Source: Polychytrium aggregatum (taxonomy: Eukaryota; Chytridiomycota; Chytridiomycetes; Polychytriales). From it: a DNA stretch of 64,000 nucleotides. Positions 1 through 11,800 of this stretch are shown in pieces (position 1 is the first letter of the stretch; each line of letters begins with the position of its first letter). The notes beneath the pieces were generated by a model. The model was not told the DNA's origin, did no database searches, and saw nothing but the letters and a program-made list of their open reading frames with translations. The DNA is taken from assembly GCF_025602895.1 (NCBI RefSeq), contig NW_026516209.1, positions 806,001 to 870,000 of the forward strand, in the 5' to 3' direction. A program made the position numbers and the translations under genes.

Positions 1-1
1 C

Positions 2-1138
2 TGGATGGGGATATGCGTTGCAACAGCAAGAGACCTGCTCATCATTGGCGTCCATGTCACCGTGACCTCAGTCAACACCAAGGAAGAAGATCGGTTCACC
101 CCAGTGAGCCTGTGGCTGCTTCTCGAGGCCCTGGTGGCCTACGTCCGTCTGCCCAAGGCAATTCTGTACTACTTTCTGTACCGGAACCCTGCCCAACTCA
201 ACATGAACTCGCATCGACTCTTTCGAAACTACTCGCTACTGCTCTACCAGGCGGCGCTGTGCTCGTGGGTCTGGGGTAAGCCATTGGGTTTTGCTCTGGG
301 GCCTTGGACTATCCTGTCCCACATGCACCTCTTTGCCCTGTTCCCTGGCTCTGGTCCGATTTGGTCCGATCTGGTCCGATCTGGTCCGATCTGACTCAAC
401 CCCGATGCCCTGATTCTCACCCCATCGGCGGATCTGCTCCCAGGTGCGCTGATCATCGTCAAAGAGCAAGTACTGTGGCCGCCCTATCTCGACATGCGGA
501 TCATGACGGTCGAGATTCTGTTCGGAGCAGCCGTTTGGGTGCTGATCTCGATCGGCGGAGCCTCCATCGTTCTGTCGTCGGCACTGTGTCCTGGGCTCCA
601 GGTGCCGGCGGGTATCAGGGCCTACATCGAGCAAATGGCCACAATCTTCTCGGGCGCTGTCGTCATCGATCCGCACAATATCCGTCGCTGGTCGATCGTC
701 CAGAGCGGGCTGACGACTCAAGAAGTGGCCACCCTGCCGGTGCTCCACTACTCCGCCAGCAGCGACACTGAGAGTGCCGTCGAGCGCATGTGTCCCATCT
801 GCCTGATGGACCTGGAGGAGGGCGAGGCCGTGCGGGAGCTGACATGCGGACATCTGTTTCACCCCGAATGCATCGATCCGTGGCTGCTGGGCCCCAGTCC
901 CTCGACGATTCCGCACACCCGGAGTGTCTACGGACATCGCACCTGCCCGATCTGCAAGCAGGATGCCTTGGCGGGGATTGTCTATGGCCGCCGCCATGTT
1001 CGGCTGCCGTTTGTTGGGCCGGCCTTTCTCTTCCCGGATCGATCGGGGACTCGGTCTCAGACCAGCAGCCTCCTTCCGAGCGCCTCGTCGTCGGCCCGGG
1101 TGTCTCGCAATCCCTCATACCAAACTCTGTACCCGTAG
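2..1138 (+). CDS. Membrane RING-H2 E3 ubiquitin ligase, 5' partial
   Basis: Probably a membrane-anchored E3 ubiquitin ligase. The frame is open at the left edge, so the N-terminus lies outside. Exons: up to 275 and 444-1138; the intron (GTAAG...CAG) restores frame exactly. The visible N-terminal part holds several hydrophobic stretches (around DLLIIGVHVTV, LWLLLEALVAYV, SLLLYQAALCSWVW, and TVEILFGAAVWVLISIGG after the intron), consistent with membrane helices. The C-terminal part has a RING-H2 finger beginning CPICLMDLEEGE, then CGHLFHPECID, and ending CPIC. About 18 extra residues lie between PWL and the last CPIC pair, longer than usual. The tail is Ser-rich. The fold class and E3 role are well supported; the subfamily is not, because the multi-span N-terminus is incomplete. 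Confidence 0.75.
351..390. repeat. 10-bp tandem repeat in RING-gene intron
   Basis: Four copies of CTGGTCCGAT (second copy with one change) lie inside the intron of the RING-H2 gene. Confidence 0.9.
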
Positions 1139-1449
1139 GCCCCCGCACAGCATCCGTCGAGGATGATGGGGCAGCGTTCGCTAAACGAACGAGACGCTCT
1201 GCTCTTGAAGCCATCTTGGCCGCTTGGCTGTTTCCTGGATCCCTGAATACATGCATACTTCATTCGCCAGCCTCAGTGGCTGTTCATGGCCATCTTTCCC
1301 ACCGGCCCAGTTTCCTCCGACGAGTTTGCCACCATTCCGCGTCATCCAGTCGCCCATCCTGCCAGTCTCTCTCAGCTCCATCCTGCTCCCAGATCAGCAG
1401 CGGCTGCTCCCGGCCCACAGCAATACCGTCAGCACCATAACCCCGCGCC
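1139..1449. other. Intergenic, 3' UTR/promoter
   Basis: No coding signal seen. It should hold the RING-gene 3' UTR and the dCMP-deaminase promoter; no recognisable element. Confidence 0.6.
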
Positions 1450-2727
1450 ATGATCGTTGGACTGGTCGGACCCCCGAAATCGGGCAAGACAGCAGTGGCA
1501 TCGTTCTTGCTCAAGCACCTGGGCTTCTGCCAGATCTCGCTGGCGACGCAGCAGGACGGCCTCCCCGCCATCGAGGATGATGCCCACATTGTCGTGGCCA
1601 CCGCCGAGGCCCTGATGGATCACATCACTCAGAACTGGACCCACAACTTTGTCCTGGATGGCATCGAGAGTCTGTCGCTGATCGAGACCCTGTCGATCCG
1701 TCCGTTCTTCCTGCTGGTATCCGTCGACTCGCCCATCTCCATGCGCCTTGCTCGCCAGCTCCCCGACCCGATGCAGCACAGAGACCCGGGGCAGCTGCTC
1801 CAGTTCATGAGCCAGGACGACGACTGGAAGTTTGGCAAGACCAACGGCAAGGAGTGCATGGAGCGGTCGGCCCTCAAGATCGTCAATGCCGAGACCTTGG
1901 CGAGTCTCTATGCGCAACTGCAGCGCCTCGACATCACCAACCCCATCCGACTGCGACCCTCCTGGGACACTTACTTTATGAAGCTATGCAATCTCGCGGC
2001 GACCCGATCGAATTGTAAGCATGCGACGGCAGCCACATCCCTGCTTGCTGTGCCAGTGTGGCAGATCGACCTTCTTGGCGCTGTCTTGGATCGAGTGCTG
2101 TCGACTGGATGTCTGACATCCCAATGCTGTCCCGCATCGGGCTCCAGGCATGAAGCGGAGAGTCGGCTGCATCCTCGTCCGCAACAACCGCATCATTGCC
2201 ACAGGATACAACGGCACCCCGAGAGGTGTGCGCAACTGCAACGAAGGCGGATGCGACCGCTGCAACCACGGCGCCTCCAACCACTCGCTCGATACCTGCC
2301 TGTGTCTGCATGCCGAGGAAGTACGTTGTCCGCCTTGGATGGTTTGGCTGGCTGCTCGTGGATCCACTGGGAACACTCGCCGCTTTCTGATCCCTCTTTA
2401 CCGTTGATCTTTGTTCAGAACGCCTTGCTCGAAGCCGGCCGAGAGCGAGTTGATTCTGGCGTCGGCCATGCCATCCTCTACTGCAACACCTGCCCGGTAA
2501 GCACACACTCCTGTCAGGCTCCGTATTGAAGGAGCGTGAAGATCCTTGCTTATTCCCCAGCTCTGCCCTATTGTCGCTTTGTCCAGTGTCTGGGATGCGC
2601 CAAAAAGATCATCCAGGTCGGTATCCGCGAAGTCATCTATGCGCTGGGCTACAAGATGGACGACATGACGGCCAAGCTTTTCGACTCGGCCGGTGTCCAG
2701 CTGCGACAGCATGTTGTCGCTCCGTGA
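1450..2727 (+). CDS. DCD1: Deoxycytidylate (dCMP) deaminase
   Basis: Converts dCMP to dUMP, feeding thymidylate synthesis. Exons 1450-2014, 2148-2320, 2419-2496 and 2587-2727 join in phase to give 318 residues. The N-terminal ~175 residues form a kinase-like extension starting with a P-loop (GPPKSGKT, residues 7-14), as in yeast Dcd1. The catalytic half follows: RPSWDTYFMKLCNLAATRSNC, then MKRRVGCILVRNNRIIATGYNG, the substrate loop PRGVRNCNEGGC, the zinc-binding/catalytic HAE, and a C-P-C-x-x-C zinc motif assembled across the third intron. The end (GYKMDDMTAKLFDSAGV) is typical. A read through the introns would break the zinc site, so the spliced model is preferred. Very likely correct; the exact start rests on the P-loop position. 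Confidence 0.92.
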
Positions 2728-3048
2728 ATGACCTTCGCGAGAGTGAATCGGATACTCGGCAATGCGTGGAGATCCAGCAATGTTTCTACCGGAGGGCTGG
2801 AGCACATACAGTCGAGATCCTTGAAATGGAATAGAACTCCAATGCAGCTCCCGTGTGATGAATATTGCAATCCGCAGAGTGGAGTAGAGGGGACTGGCGC
2901 TGGCGAGTTGGCGCCAAACGGAGCGGTCCAGTGCATGCCTGCGTCGGCTGCTTGCATGGTCGCCGCGGGCTGTCGGCGAGAACGAGCGTCTCCTCTGGTT
3001 TGCTGGTCAAGAAGATCCTGGGAGCTCAGAGGTCGATGCTACGCGACG
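2728..3048. other. Intergenic between DCD1 and the first CFAP57 gene
   Basis: No gene recognised; presumed promoter and 5' UTR of the CFAP57 gene. Confidence 0.5.
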
Positions 3049-6000
3049 ATGGCATTGCCCACGATTTCATACAGGTGGGTTGGGCGTGAGCATTGCCAGC
3101 GACGAGCGAGGCAGAGCCAGGGCCACGCAATGCCGCCGCCGTCGGATGGCCCCTTTCCTGCATCGCAAACCCCCGCGTTGACTCGGATAATGTCTTCCGA
3201 TGCTCCGCCAGATATGCCTTTGGCATCAAAACCGATGTCAAGGAGAACATTGGCTTCCTTGACGAGCAGACCGTCATCTATCCGGCCGGATCCAACCTCA
3301 TCATCTACAATGCCGAAAACAAGAGCCAGCGGTTCATAACCATGACGGAGCACTGCGAGTCCATCACGAGCCTCTGCATCTCCAACACCCGACGGTACTG
3401 CGCCGTTGCCGAGCGGAGCACGGTCGAGAAGCCGCAAGTGGTGATCTATGATCTCCACACGCTGAGGCGAAAGAAAGTGCTCGTGCCAAGCAGCGAGATC
3501 GAGTCCAAGGTACTGCACTTTCACCTCCTGCTCCGGCACCAGCGTAAATGATGGTCGCCGCGCAGAGCCAAGGCCGGGACTGATAGGCGATGGGTCCATT
3601 GGATCGCCGCTAATGCCGCCCGCTGTCCAGGAATATGTGGCTCTGGCCTTCTCCAGCGATGCAAAGTTCATCATCACCCAGACAGGCGCGCCAGACTGGA
3701 TGATGTACTTTTGGCTGTGGGAAAAGGGCAAGCTGATGGCTTCGTTCCGCACCACCCAAGACAAGCCGACATCCAATCTGCCGCCGCCAACCGGGTTCAA
3801 GGACCGAGATGCAGGCGGAACGATCAACCAGGTCTCGTTCAACCCCTTGGACAGCAACCAGATCTGCACGATCGGAAACGGCGTCTTTCGCCTCTACCGA
3901 TATCAGGACGGCGGGTGCAAGCAGCTTTCGTTTTCAAAGTTCGAGCCGCGCGTAAGTACCGGGGCCAACGCCAGGTCCCCAGCGCCCAGGAACGATGGCG
4001 ATGCAAGAAAGTGCGATACCGCAGAGCATTTGTGAAGACCATGGCCCGCCGTCTCTGACCCTGTTCCGTCACGGTCGTCCAAATGGGCTGCCCTATCGGG
4101 CCGGCACCTCGATTCGCATGTGCATTCCAGAACTTCACTTCACACGCCTGGATCTGCGATGACCGTTTGGTCGTGGGCTCCGAGGACGGGCGACTCCTCA
4201 TCTTTGAATCCACCGGGGAGCTCAAGATCGAGATCGTGTACAGCAACGGCACAACCAACGCGCCAAAGCAGATCTACGGCATCGTCGCGTACCTCAAGGG
4301 CTTCATCGTGGCTGGAGAGGGGGGATTCATGTCTGTGTACGAGAAGGAGGATCCGGGACTCGCGGGGCAGGTCTCGGCCGCAGCCATCGCCAAGGAGCTG
4401 TTTCGGAAAACCAGAGAGTACTCGCTGCCCTTTGACAACGTTCGTGTCCTGACCCTGGCCATTTCTCCAAGCGAGGACAACATCATATGCACCCTGGAAA
4501 ACAGCCAGATCTATACGCTGATGGTGACCAGTTCCGAGATGAAGGTATGTTGACGACGAATCCGTGTCCCGTGTCTGGGCTGTGAGCCCGTTTGTACTGA
4601 GGCGTCGTTGTGGTGTCAATCCTCGGCGCACGCAATCACATCCGCCGGTCGCATCAACGATTGCCTCGCCGACACCAATATGACAACGGGGCTTTGCATC
4701 CATCGGCGCATCCACATGCAGGGCGACGAGGCAAAGTTCAACCTGCTTGCACAGCCTTTCCACCATGGACCCATCATCGGCATGGACATTTGCATTCGGA
4801 AGCCCTTGATTGTCACATGCTCCTCGGACAAGTCCATCCGGGTCTGGAACTATCTCGAGAACACCTCGGAGCTAGTCAAGTACTTCCCCGAGGAGGCCTT
4901 TAGTGTGGCAATCCATCCAAACGGCCTCTACATCCTGGTCGGATTCGGAGACAAACTCAAGTTGATGAATCTCTTGATCGACGACATTCGTCCCTTCCGC
5001 GAGTTCACCATCCGAGGCTGTCGCGAGGTAATACCATCAGGAGCCCAAACGTCTGTACAGTGCTTGGCCAGAAGCCAGTCAGCACGGCGACTGGAGCATG
5101 CTGCTCGACTTCCCACCAGCCAAAACACTGACGGCTGCGGAAACTGCATTCTTGCCAGTGTCAATTCAGCACCGGTGGTCAGTACTTTGCCGCCGCCCAC
5201 GGCAACGCCATCCAGCTCTACAACACCTGGAACTTTGAGAACATCGGGAACCTCAAAGGACACAGCGGCAAGGTCCGAACGATCGCCTTTACGTCGGACG
5301 ACAGCCGCATTATCACTGCCAGTATCGACGGCACCATTTTCGAGTGGTCGCTGAGAGACGTGTACGGATTCAACGGAATCGGCATCAAGAAAGAGAGCGA
5401 GTCGACCGTAAAGAACTGCAGTTATACAAGCGTCGTGACCTCTCCGGATGGCCGCAGTGCCTATGCCGTCGGAAGTGATAAGATCATCAAGGTAGGAATG
5501 CACTTCGAGGAAGCAAATGGGTGGGGGGAGGATGCTATTTGGTGCTTGATATCTACGACCGTCGAGGCGAGTTGCAGGTGCTGCTGCGTCATCTGGACCG
5601 AAACAGGGACGCATCCACTCACTGGCGATGGCTTCTTTCCCCAGGAAATAATGGAGGGCCAGCTGCTCAAGCAAGTCGAAGTCGACATTCCCCTGACCCA
5701 GATAGCGATCTCCCACGGCGGCAAGGTTCTGTTTGCAGGTACTCTAGCCTTGGTCTGTCTCCTCCAAATGCCATTAGTCCTGTCATTCCAACGGCTGTTT
5801 TGTGGTCAAGAGACCGGTCCTATCAGATAACCACTTCTGATGCTCTGGCTCGACAGGAACATCCACTGGCAGAATTCGAGTCATGAGGCTTCCCCTGCAA
5901 AACAATGTCGAAAACGAGTACTTGGACTACCACGGACATCACATGCCGATCACACGACTACACATATCCTCCGACGACCAGTATCTCTTCTCCGTTTCGG

Positions 6001-8262
6001 AGGACTCGTGTCTTTACATCTACAAAATCATCGACAAGGAGGGCCGAACGATGAAGCGCGACAGAGAGGTGATCTACGCAGACGAGGTAACTACCTTACA
6101 GAATCAGCGTATGATGCCTGACGTGGCGGCTGCAAAGTAGACCCACGACCGAACAATGGATGTCCGAGTCGCACATGGCCTGACTACTTGTGAGAATACG
6201 GAGAAGGAGGGCATCAGCTGCGCTCGACCGGGTGCGGGCACCGTTGCTGAGCTCCTCAACGGTATCGGACAGATATTGGTGACAAAGTCGGATCTCGAAG
6301 AGAAGAACTCGGTGATGCTGGATCTCAAGACCCGCGTGGAGGAGCTCAAGATGGAGAACGAGTATCAGCTGCGCCTCAAGGACATGAACTTTAGCGAGAA
6401 GCTCAAGGACGTCAGCGAGAAGTTCATGCAGGAGATCGAGGCCCTCAAGATCACCTCGACGGTCCTCAAGACCGACAAAGAGAAGGAAGACATCCGACAC
6501 AACGAAGAAATGGCCGAGGAAGCCGACCACCACGCGCGCGAGCTGCTCGAGTTGGAGGCGATCCACAAAGCCAAGCTGACTTCTGAGAGTGAAAAGTACA
6601 AGGAACTTCAGGCCCGCACGTTGGACATGCAGCGCCAGTGGGAGCGCCAAATGAAGGAAATGCAGCAAACGAAGGATGCCGCCCTGAAGGAAATGAACAA
6701 CCATTTCCAGGAGCAAGAGCGGGAGAAGCAAGCTGAGATCGACCAGGCAAGTGCATCAGAACAATTCAGCCATCGAGCCACCGCGGCGCGGCATTGGTCA
6801 GAAAGCGAGCGGGTGGTGGTCTGTGCATCCAGAACTGACTCTCTTGCGTCATGCTTGTGTGGTGGTACAATCTCCGACGGCTAGATCCAAGAAGAAATCA
6901 AGAAAATGGTCTCTGATTTCCACAATTCTTCTGCCGAGACCGAGTTCGACGCAGATTGCGAGATTCGGGACCTCATGTACAAGTTTGAGAAACGAATGAA
7001 AGAAGAACACGAATTGGGTCTGCGCCTCAAGGCCGACAACAATGCAATGAAGAAGACATTCAACGAGCTCCAGCAGCGGATCAAAGAGGGTGAAGAGAAC
7101 ATCAAAAAATCTGTCCTGAACGAGAAAAAGCTGCAAGGAATCATCAAGAGTTTGGAGAAGGACATTGCGGGGCTCAAGAAGGAGGCACGTTGTTTGCTGC
7201 TTGGTTCGACAATGGGTAGTTGCACTGGTGGTTGCGCTGGTAGCTGTCATGGCAGTGTCGTGACGACTGACATGTATATGGCTCTCTGTGGTTTGCAGAT
7301 CCAAGAGCGCGACGAGACGATCCAGGACAAGGAGAAGAGAATCTATGACCTCAAGAAGAAGAACCAGGAGCTGGAAAAGTTCAAGTTTGTGCTGGACTAC
7401 AAGATCAAGGAGCTGAAGCGCCAGGTGGAGCCGAGAGAGCAAGACATCCAAGAGATGACGGCACAAATCAAGGTGGGCACTTTGCCCAGAGTCTGCTTGA
7501 TGCGCATGCCTCTGGCTGGGTGGGATCAAGTGACTGACCTCTGCCTGGATTCAAGGAAATGGACGTGGAACTAGACTTGTATCACAAATCCAACGCCGAT
7601 CTCGAGTTCTCCATCGCCGATTTGAAACTCAAGCTGAAGGCATCTGACCGAGAGGTGGAGAAGGAGAAGAACAAAGTCAACGCCCTCACGAATTTCTTGC
7701 GGCGATTCAAAATCGAGCTGAACGAGTGCGCCCAGCAAAGCTCGGATCCAAAGAAGCTCAAGGTATGTGACCAAGCGCCCGCTTTCAGTTATATATAGCT
7801 GGGGAAAGCAGTCACAGTATCCGGAGGAGTCAGAGAGTCCACAGTCGTCAGAGGTCGCAGTGGTCAGACCAAACAGGCCAGCCAGCAGTCGCTCCTTCAC
7901 TGATCGGTGGCTGACACAAATCCGTCTGCCAGGGGCAGGTCAAGGCGCTTTATCAAAAGTACTGCAAAGAAAACATCAACGAAGACGAGGAAGAGGTCGA
8001 TATCCAGCAAGAATATGCAAGACAGCGAGAGTATCTGGAGCGCACGGCTGCCTCCCTCAAGAAAAAGGTCGTCAAGGACCAGAGTCTCCACAGAATCGAC
8101 AACGTGCGTATCATGGACGAGAATGTGGCGCTCCTCAAGGAGATCAATTTGCTTCGCAAGGATCTGCTCGGCGGTCGACATAAAAAGCTGGCCGACAAAG
8201 CCGTGATTGCAGCAGCCGCAGGTATGCATCTCAAGCGTTGCCAGCCAGCAGGACTGTCATAA
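3049..8262 (+). CDS. CFAP57: CFAP57-type axonemal protein, copy A
   Basis: Cilia- and flagella-associated protein 57 (WDR65 family), an axonemal WD40/coiled-coil protein linked to inner dynein arms. Exons: 3049-3074, 3212-3509, 3631-3951, 4131-4544, 4722-5027, 5159-5491, 5645-5738, 5857-6086, 6273-6746, 6885-7184, 7299-7472, 7556-7762, 7939-8262; all phases agree, giving 1166 residues against about 1250 in human. The first ~670 residues are WD40 repeats (family signature FLDEQTVIYPAGSN; later LIVTCSSDKSIRVWNY); the rest is coiled coil ([16 protein letters not shown] onward; [20 protein letters not shown]). Introns 9 and 10 use GC donors. The last exon may instead splice at 8222 into an unseen exon; as read it ends with a short tail and TAA. 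A paralog follows directly. Confidence 0.9.
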
Positions 8263-8876
8263 GACAGCGACCAAAGGCTAACAACTGGAGTGGCGGGGCG
8301 AGTTGGACAACGGGCGACTTGCATATCCCAGCTCTGACTAACTACACGTTCGGTGGCACTCAATACTTCGATGTGTTGCAGAGTCGCATGGACGACCGAA
8401 TATGTCTCAGCGAAACGGATCTGCCCCTGGACCAACCATCACGCTGCCGTCAGTCGAGCATCACTGAGTGCAGTATGCAGTTTGCGCATAAACAGCGGGC
8501 CGTGCCCGTCTGGGAACCAGTTACGACTCTGCTGCACCCACCAACGAGTCGCTTGGGCGCATTGCCCCCGCCCTGTCTTCACGGTGTGGATGGTGATGGT
8601 GAAAGATGGATGCGTGCATTCCTCACACACACACACACACACACACACAACAGAGTTGTAAATCTCCGATCATATGCATCCTGGTCAGCCGCCCAATCCA
8701 GCTCAAGCGGAGAGGGCGGGGTGGTGGGACACAAGCGGGGCCGAGCGATGACGATGAGAGCTACGGCCATCTTTTGTTCTGCGCGTCGGCTGCAAGAAGG
8801 CTCCCTTGCATGAACAGACCCGCTGCTCGGGTACCAACACGTCGACTCCGTTCCATTGTCGACACATCGCGAGGCC
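8263..8876. other. Intergenic between the CFAP57 copies
   Basis: No gene recognised. Contains a CA microsatellite and presumably the copy B promoter. A short unseen terminal exon of copy A cannot be excluded. Confidence 0.5.
8624..8649. repeat. (CA)n microsatellite
   Basis: About 13 uninterrupted CA units in the spacer between the two CFAP57 genes. Confidence 0.95.
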
Positions 8877-11800
8877 ATGTCTATCGCCGCAGTTGCTCAT
8901 CGGTAAGAGAAGTCTGGGCATTGAGGGCCAAACATCCCCTCCGCGCGCGAGAATGCCCCCTGGTCGAGTGGTGCCGCCATGGAGACTCGCCGGCTGTTAT
9001 GCGGGCAGCACGCTGCACTCCCAGCCACGGCGCTTCTGATGCTCTTGTCTGTGATTTATGGCACAGCCGTGTGTTCGGTCTCAAGGAAGATGTCAGCAAC
9101 ACCATCACTTTCCTGGACGACCAGACGATATTCTATCCCGCCGGCTCCAACTGCATCATCTACAACCACGAAACGAGAAGCCAAAAGTTTATTCCCGTGA
9201 CTGAAAAATGCGACGGAATCACTGTCCTGGCTGTCTCCGGCAGCAAGCGGTTCGGCGTCGTTGCCGAGCGGAGCACTACCGCAACAGCAGTCATCTACGA
9301 CCTGCATTCGCTGAGGCGGAGAAAGACGCTGATTCCCACGGACGCGGCGTCGAAAGTGAGCACTCACAGGCACCCGTGTCCACCATCTGCGCATCGTCTG
9401 CGATCGGTTGTCCTCGTGCTGTATTTGCCAGCACTCGATTGCTGTCGCCGTCGAGGCCGGGGCTGATCGCCACTCTCATCCGTCGCCCAGGAATTCGTGT
9501 GTATGGCGTTCTCGTCCGACGCCAAATATCTGCTGACGCAGTCTGGGGCACCCGACTGGGCACTTTACTACTGGATGTGGGAGAAAAACAAGCTGATGGC
9601 CTCCGTCCGCACCGTCAACAGCGAGCGATCCGCTGTGCCATTGATTCCGTCGATCCGACTGAATAGCGGCAGCCACCGCGAGGCTGTTTCGACCTTTGGC
9701 GAGGTGGTCTACCAGGTGTCCTTCAGCCCAACTGACAACACCTATGTCTGCTGCATCGGCAACGGCATTCTGAAGTTCTATCGGTACCAAGAGGGAACCC
9801 TGAAGATCATCAACGCCACGCCCAAGTTTGAAGCAAAGGTACGCTCGTTGCAGCCACATTCCCAAAGCGCCCAGTGACTCGGCGCAAGCCTCAAGAACGG
9901 CCATGGCTGCATCAGCACGAGCAATGTCGATGCTTTACCGGGTCGGTTGACACTCTGTGTGTACGGTGATACACCTGGCATGCCACTGACGACCATGACT
10001 TGCGTTTGGTTGTCAGAACTTCCTGTGCCATGCTTGGGTCTTTGAAGAGCGCGTCGCTGTTGGCACAGAGGATGGCAAGATCTTGATCATAGAGCCCAGT
10101 GGGGAGCTCAAGGCAGAAATCGACTATACGGTGGGCCTGAGCCAACTCCCCAAACCAGTGTACTCGATGGTCCCGCTGAAGAAAGGGTTCGTATGCGGAG
10201 GAGGAGGCGGAACTGCAGCGGTCTACGAGCGCAACGAACTGGCAACTGGCGAGGCACCCACAACGCCAGAGCAGCCCCGAGCGTTCCTGCGAAAGGTCAA
10301 AGACATCACCACTGCAGACGAGTCGGTTAGGATCATAACGATGGCAGTGTCTCCAAACGAGGAACTGCTCGTATGTTCGCTCGACAACCGCCAACTCTTC
10401 AGTGCCTCGCTGAACAGCAAGGTGAGATACTGGCGCTTGGGATCAGCAGCAATCTGTGTGGCGATAACGCCTGTGGCTTGAAGAGTGTATTCGGAGCTCA
10501 AGACGCCGAATGAATCGGCCCGTTCTGATCCCGCACAAATCTGTTACTGAAGGTGGAAGAGCCCAAGTTTGAGCAGTACATGCAGTCGTTTCATCATGGC
10601 CAAATCACCGGCCTCGACACATGCATCCGCAAGCCCCTGATCGTCACCTGCGCCACCGATCGGTCGATTCGGGTCTGGAACTATCAAGAAAACACATGCG
10701 AGCTTGTAAAGTACTTTCAAGAGGAAACATACAGCGTCGCCATCCATCCGAGTGGCCTCTACATCCTAGTTGGTTTCAGTGACAAGCTGAAGCTCATGAA
10801 CCTCCTGATCGACGACATACGACCGTTCCGAGAATTCTCAATCCGAGGATGTAAGGAGGTGAGGCACGCACACACTCGGTTATATATACGGCATGGGAGT
10901 GGCAAACAGAGATCAGCGACTCTGCGATGGACACATAGGCGACCTGGAGAGTCGAAGCCACGGGCGAGGATCTCATTCAAAGTGGCTCTGCGGACCTAAG
11001 CTGAGTGGCGCGACGCTGATACCGGATGGTATACGATCCAAACGACTACTGCATATCCTCTAGTGTCGTTTCAGCACCGGCGGGCAGTACTTTGCCGCCG
11101 TTTATGGAAACACAATCCAGATTTTCAGCACATGGAACTTTGAGAACCTGGCCAACCTCAAAGGCCATAATGGCAAAGTGCGGTCGATCTACTGGACAAA
11201 CGACGATAGCAAGATCGTCACCGCCGGCATGGACGGCGCGATTTACGACTGGCTGCTGAAAGACCTGACCGGTTCTAGCGGTACAGGAGTGAAGCGTGAA
11301 GGCGAGAGTATCCTCAAGAGCTGTAGCTACACTTGTGCCATCTCGTCTCCGGATGGTAAGACCATCTTTGCGGTTGGCAGCGATAGGACGTTGAAGGTAA
11401 GGGCCAGAGAAATGGCATGCCAAATTGCCATGGATGTCCATGTTTCTGTCACTCAACCGACGCACATCTCAGGAAATTACCGACTCGCAAATCGTGAAAG
11501 AGGTCGAGTCGGACTGCGTGTATACCCAGATCGTATTGTCCCATTCCGGCCGAATGATGTTTGCAGGTAATGAAGTACCTCCTGTGGCTTTGTGAATGGC
11601 CTCGTTGGCACGGTTACGCTTGAAGACGGAACGCCGTTGCAGTAGCTATGTCGTGTGGCCGGTTGGCTGGATGTAATGGAGCTACGACAGGCCAAGTTGC
11701 TAACCTGACCGTCTTGGATTCCATCCAAGGGACCTCGAATGGCACGATCCGATCCATCAAATTCCCGCTTGCCTCCGACACGGGCGAATATCAGGAGCAC

